In this document: piece by piece, positions 12,501 to 14,155 of the stretch | Numbering within the stretch: the first letter of the stretch is position 1 | Layout: each line of letters starts with the position of its first letter | Source: Clostridiales bacterium | Lineage (GTDB): Bacteria > Bacillota > Clostridia > Oscillospirales > Oscillospiraceae | Assembly (NCBI GenBank): GCA_004556345.1 | Contig: SFHQ01000038.1 | Location: 1 to 14,155 of the forward strand | Direction of reading: 5' to 3' | Length of the DNA: 14,155 nt | The notes under the pieces: generated by a model | Databases searched by the model: none | Seen by the model: the letters and a program-made list of their open reading frames with translations, nothing else | Told to the model about the DNA's origin: nothing | Program-made: the position numbers and the translations under genes

Positions 12501-14155
12501 AAAAGAAGACCCTTCGCAAGTTGGCCGTTGCGCTTCCCTTGTCCATTGCCACCGTGATCGGCGTGGCCTGCGCCGTGCAGGATTACCAGGGCGGCGCCGT
12601 TTTCCAGCCCTTCGCCAGCGACCGGGCCCTGCAAAGCAACCAGGTCCTCTTCCCCGACGACGGGGAGCGCACAGAGCAAGGCATGGGGGACGAAACGGAC
12701 GACAGCGCCCTCTGGGAAAAGGACCGGGAGGCCGAGGAGGCCAGCCGCCCCCAGCAGCAGGACCGGGCCGACTACCTCTTCCAGGACAACACGCCGGACA
12801 CCCCCAGCGGCACCCTGGCCGGGACCACCACGCCCCAAGGGACCACCCGTCCGGGCAAGGTCCCAGGCTCGATCCTTGACATCGTAGGGGGCAGCGGCAG
12901 CAACGCCGACCTGATCATCGGCAGCGGCAGCCAGCCCGGCGGGACGCTCCCCGGCGGCAACCCCGGCACCGGTGAAGCCCCCACGCCCCCCGGCGAGGAC
13001 ACCCCCAGCGGCCCCGTGCCCCCCACCCCGACCCCAACACCCACGCCGACGCCTACCCCAACCCCGACGCCAGCCCCCACCCCCAAGCCGGACCAGGAGA
13101 ACAACGGCGGGGGCGGCGGAAGCGCGGCCCCCACGCCCACGCCAAAGCCCAACTATTCAGAAACAGCCAAAGACCCGGAGACGCCCAAGGGGGAACCGGG
13201 CGACTCCGGCTGGGGTGATGCAACGAATATCCAAATCGATTCTACTTCTCCAAGACCAGGGGACAAAACAGGTGAGAATACAAGCATCACTTTAAATATC
13301 AGTATGTCTGCTTCCTGTCCATTGTACTGTGGACAGAGCATCGACTCCTTAACGATTTTTCGGGTGTTAGATACTTATGTATCGGTCATAAAAAGTGACT
13401 GGAGTGCTTGGCCGCCTAGTTTCGATACGACCTATTACTATTGGGGGGAAAGCCAGTTCAACAAGCTTTTCCGCATCGACAGCGTGTCTTTTGACGGCGG
13501 CGAGACCTACAGCGACCAATTCCCGATGACCATTCCAGAGGGCTTACAGGCCGAAGCGATGAAAATTCGGGTTTCCTATCGTTATGACACTTCGGAAGCC
13601 TGGATCTCTTATGAAGAGCCAGTCAGCTGTACCCCCAAAGAAGCTCGTCTCTATGTGCTGTCCGAGCAGTTGAACCAGCAGAACCAAACCATAGATTCGT
13701 CCAAAGTGTTAAATTCTGTGTTTACTTCCGATAAATTTCCTTCCGTCGGCTCCCGGATAAACTTGTTTTATTATCAGAAAGCGTTGCTGAGAAAATCTAT
13801 GGAAACGACGGACAAGCTGGAGAAGCTGTTCCCCGGCTGGCTGGAAAACGATCAGATCGTTCCGTTTTCCTATCCGGTGAGCAGCAGTCGGCACGTGCTG
13901 GAACCTGCCTCTTTGGTAGACTACGATAGCAGTTTGTATGAGGTCCGTTGGGCCTCCTACTATGTAGATGCCAATTATCAAGTACAGGACTCCGCTTTTG
14001 ACGATTCCATGCTGTGCAGTCTGCAAACAATGATGGACTATGGCGATACTCTGGAGAGCCAATCTGTTGACCGTCTTGTGGTTCCCCAATATGTCCAGTC
14101 CGTGGAGCTGGTTCGCTTGTTTGGAGGAATTGAAGTCAAGGAGCTTGTCCTGCCC
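12497..14155 (+). CDS. Large exported surface protein with Thr-Pro stalk (3' end outside window)
   Basis: An open frame of 553 codons begins at ATG 12497 and reaches the window end without a stop, so the gene is partial. It overlaps the kinase stop by ATGA, with GGAGAAAGGA upstream. Residues 1-26 form a signal peptide (MKKKTLRK, hydrophobic core, ACA before the probable cut). Residues 27-170 are low-complexity, acidic and Gly/Ser/Pro-rich. Residues 177-198 are a run of nine Thr-Pro pairs, then APTPKP, followed by a Gly5 stretch and a second APTPTPKP (211-218): a wall-spanning stalk. From about 240 on, a beta-rich region (SITLNISMSASC, YYYWGES) begins. The last 30 residues have VDRLVVPQYVQSVEL and VKELVLP, reminiscent of BspA-type leucine-rich repeats, though too little is visible to be sure. 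Base composition changes sharply near 13150. It is probably a surface adhesin or sensor partner of the kinase; function is not known. Confidence 0.85.
   Translation, partial: MKKKTLRKLAVALPLSIATVIGVACAVQDYQGGAVFQPFASDRALQSNQVLFPDDGERTEQGMGDETDDSALWEKDREAEEASRPQQQDRADYLFQDNTPDTPSGTLAGTTTPQGTTRPGKVPGSILDIVGGSGSNADLIIGSGSQPGGTLPGGNPGTGEAPTPPGEDTPSGPVPPTPTPTPTPTPTPTPTPAPTPKPDQENNGGGGGSAAPTPTPKPNYSETAKDPETPKGEPGDSGWGDATNIQIDSTSPRPGDKTGENTSITLNISMSASCPLYCGQSIDSLTIFRVLDTYVSVIKSDWSAWPPSFDTTYYYWGESQFNKLFRIDSVSFDGGETYSDQFPMTIPEGLQAEAMKIRVSYRYDTSEAWISYEEPVSCTPKEARLYVLSEQLNQQNQTIDSSKVLNSVFTSDKFPSVGSRINLFYYQKALLRKSMETTDKLEKLFPGWLENDQIVPFSYPVSSSRHVLEPASLVDYDSSLYEVRWASYYVDANYQVQDSAFDDSMLCSLQTMMDYGDTLESQSVDRLVVPQYVQSVELVRLFGGIEVKELVLP

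Noticed and set aside
12772..13152. Minus-strand frame with a long Gly-Val repeat
   Set aside because: It is the antisense reading of the Thr-Pro stalk codons in the plus-strand surface protein.
13709..14089. Minus-strand frame near the window end
   Set aside because: The plus-strand frame from 12497 is open through the whole stretch, with a signal peptide and a coupled start.

Overview
The window looks like chromosome of a GC-rich, spore-forming, anaerobic member of the Bacillota, class Clostridia, most like Oscillospiraceae-type gut bacteria. The evidence is a SpoIIR sporulation signal, a non-mevalonate isoprenoid gene (ispE), two S-layer-homology (SLH) surface proteins, strong AGGAGG-type ribosome sites, sigma-A promoters and a short palindromic intergenic repeat of a kind common in such genomes. 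The taxon is inferred from these features, not from a database search.

Left part (1-4440), all minus strand. A sigma-A promoter at 4368-4396 drives an operon of a cofactor-independent phosphoglycerate-mutase-like enzyme (possibly the proposed alternative homoserine kinase), a DUF1015 protein and ispE. The last two overlap by GTGA. ispE is followed by spoIIR, which seems separately controlled. A sigma-F-like promoter sits in the short gap. A long hairpin ending in five T residues just before the spoIIR ATG would stop or silence read-through from ispE.

Middle (4364-7936). About 560 bases without a recognisable gene hold a plus-strand promoter, a ribosome site leading only to a four-codon mini-ORF, an AT-rich stretch and a 157-base inverted-repeat (MITE-like) element. 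Then come five plus-strand genes with small gaps (10-55 bases). Three encode small proteins with an N-terminal membrane or signal segment, one a lipoprotein, and the last an SLH surface protein. The group ends at a bidirectional terminator. None of the four small proteins belongs to a family I can name with confidence, so this is the best candidate for an undescribed envelope-associated unit. Its fourth and fifth proteins may share a domain.

Right part (7937-14155). hemW (minus) and a second SLH protein (plus) diverge from a compact promoter pair. That pair matches the apgM promoter region so closely that two promoters and a start codon keep the same register. After a terminator, a strong promoter drives a hybrid histidine kinase. 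Its stop overlaps (ATGA) the start of a large exported protein with a threonine-proline stalk. This last gene runs off the window end at 14155 with no stop. Kinase and surface protein are probably co-transcribed.
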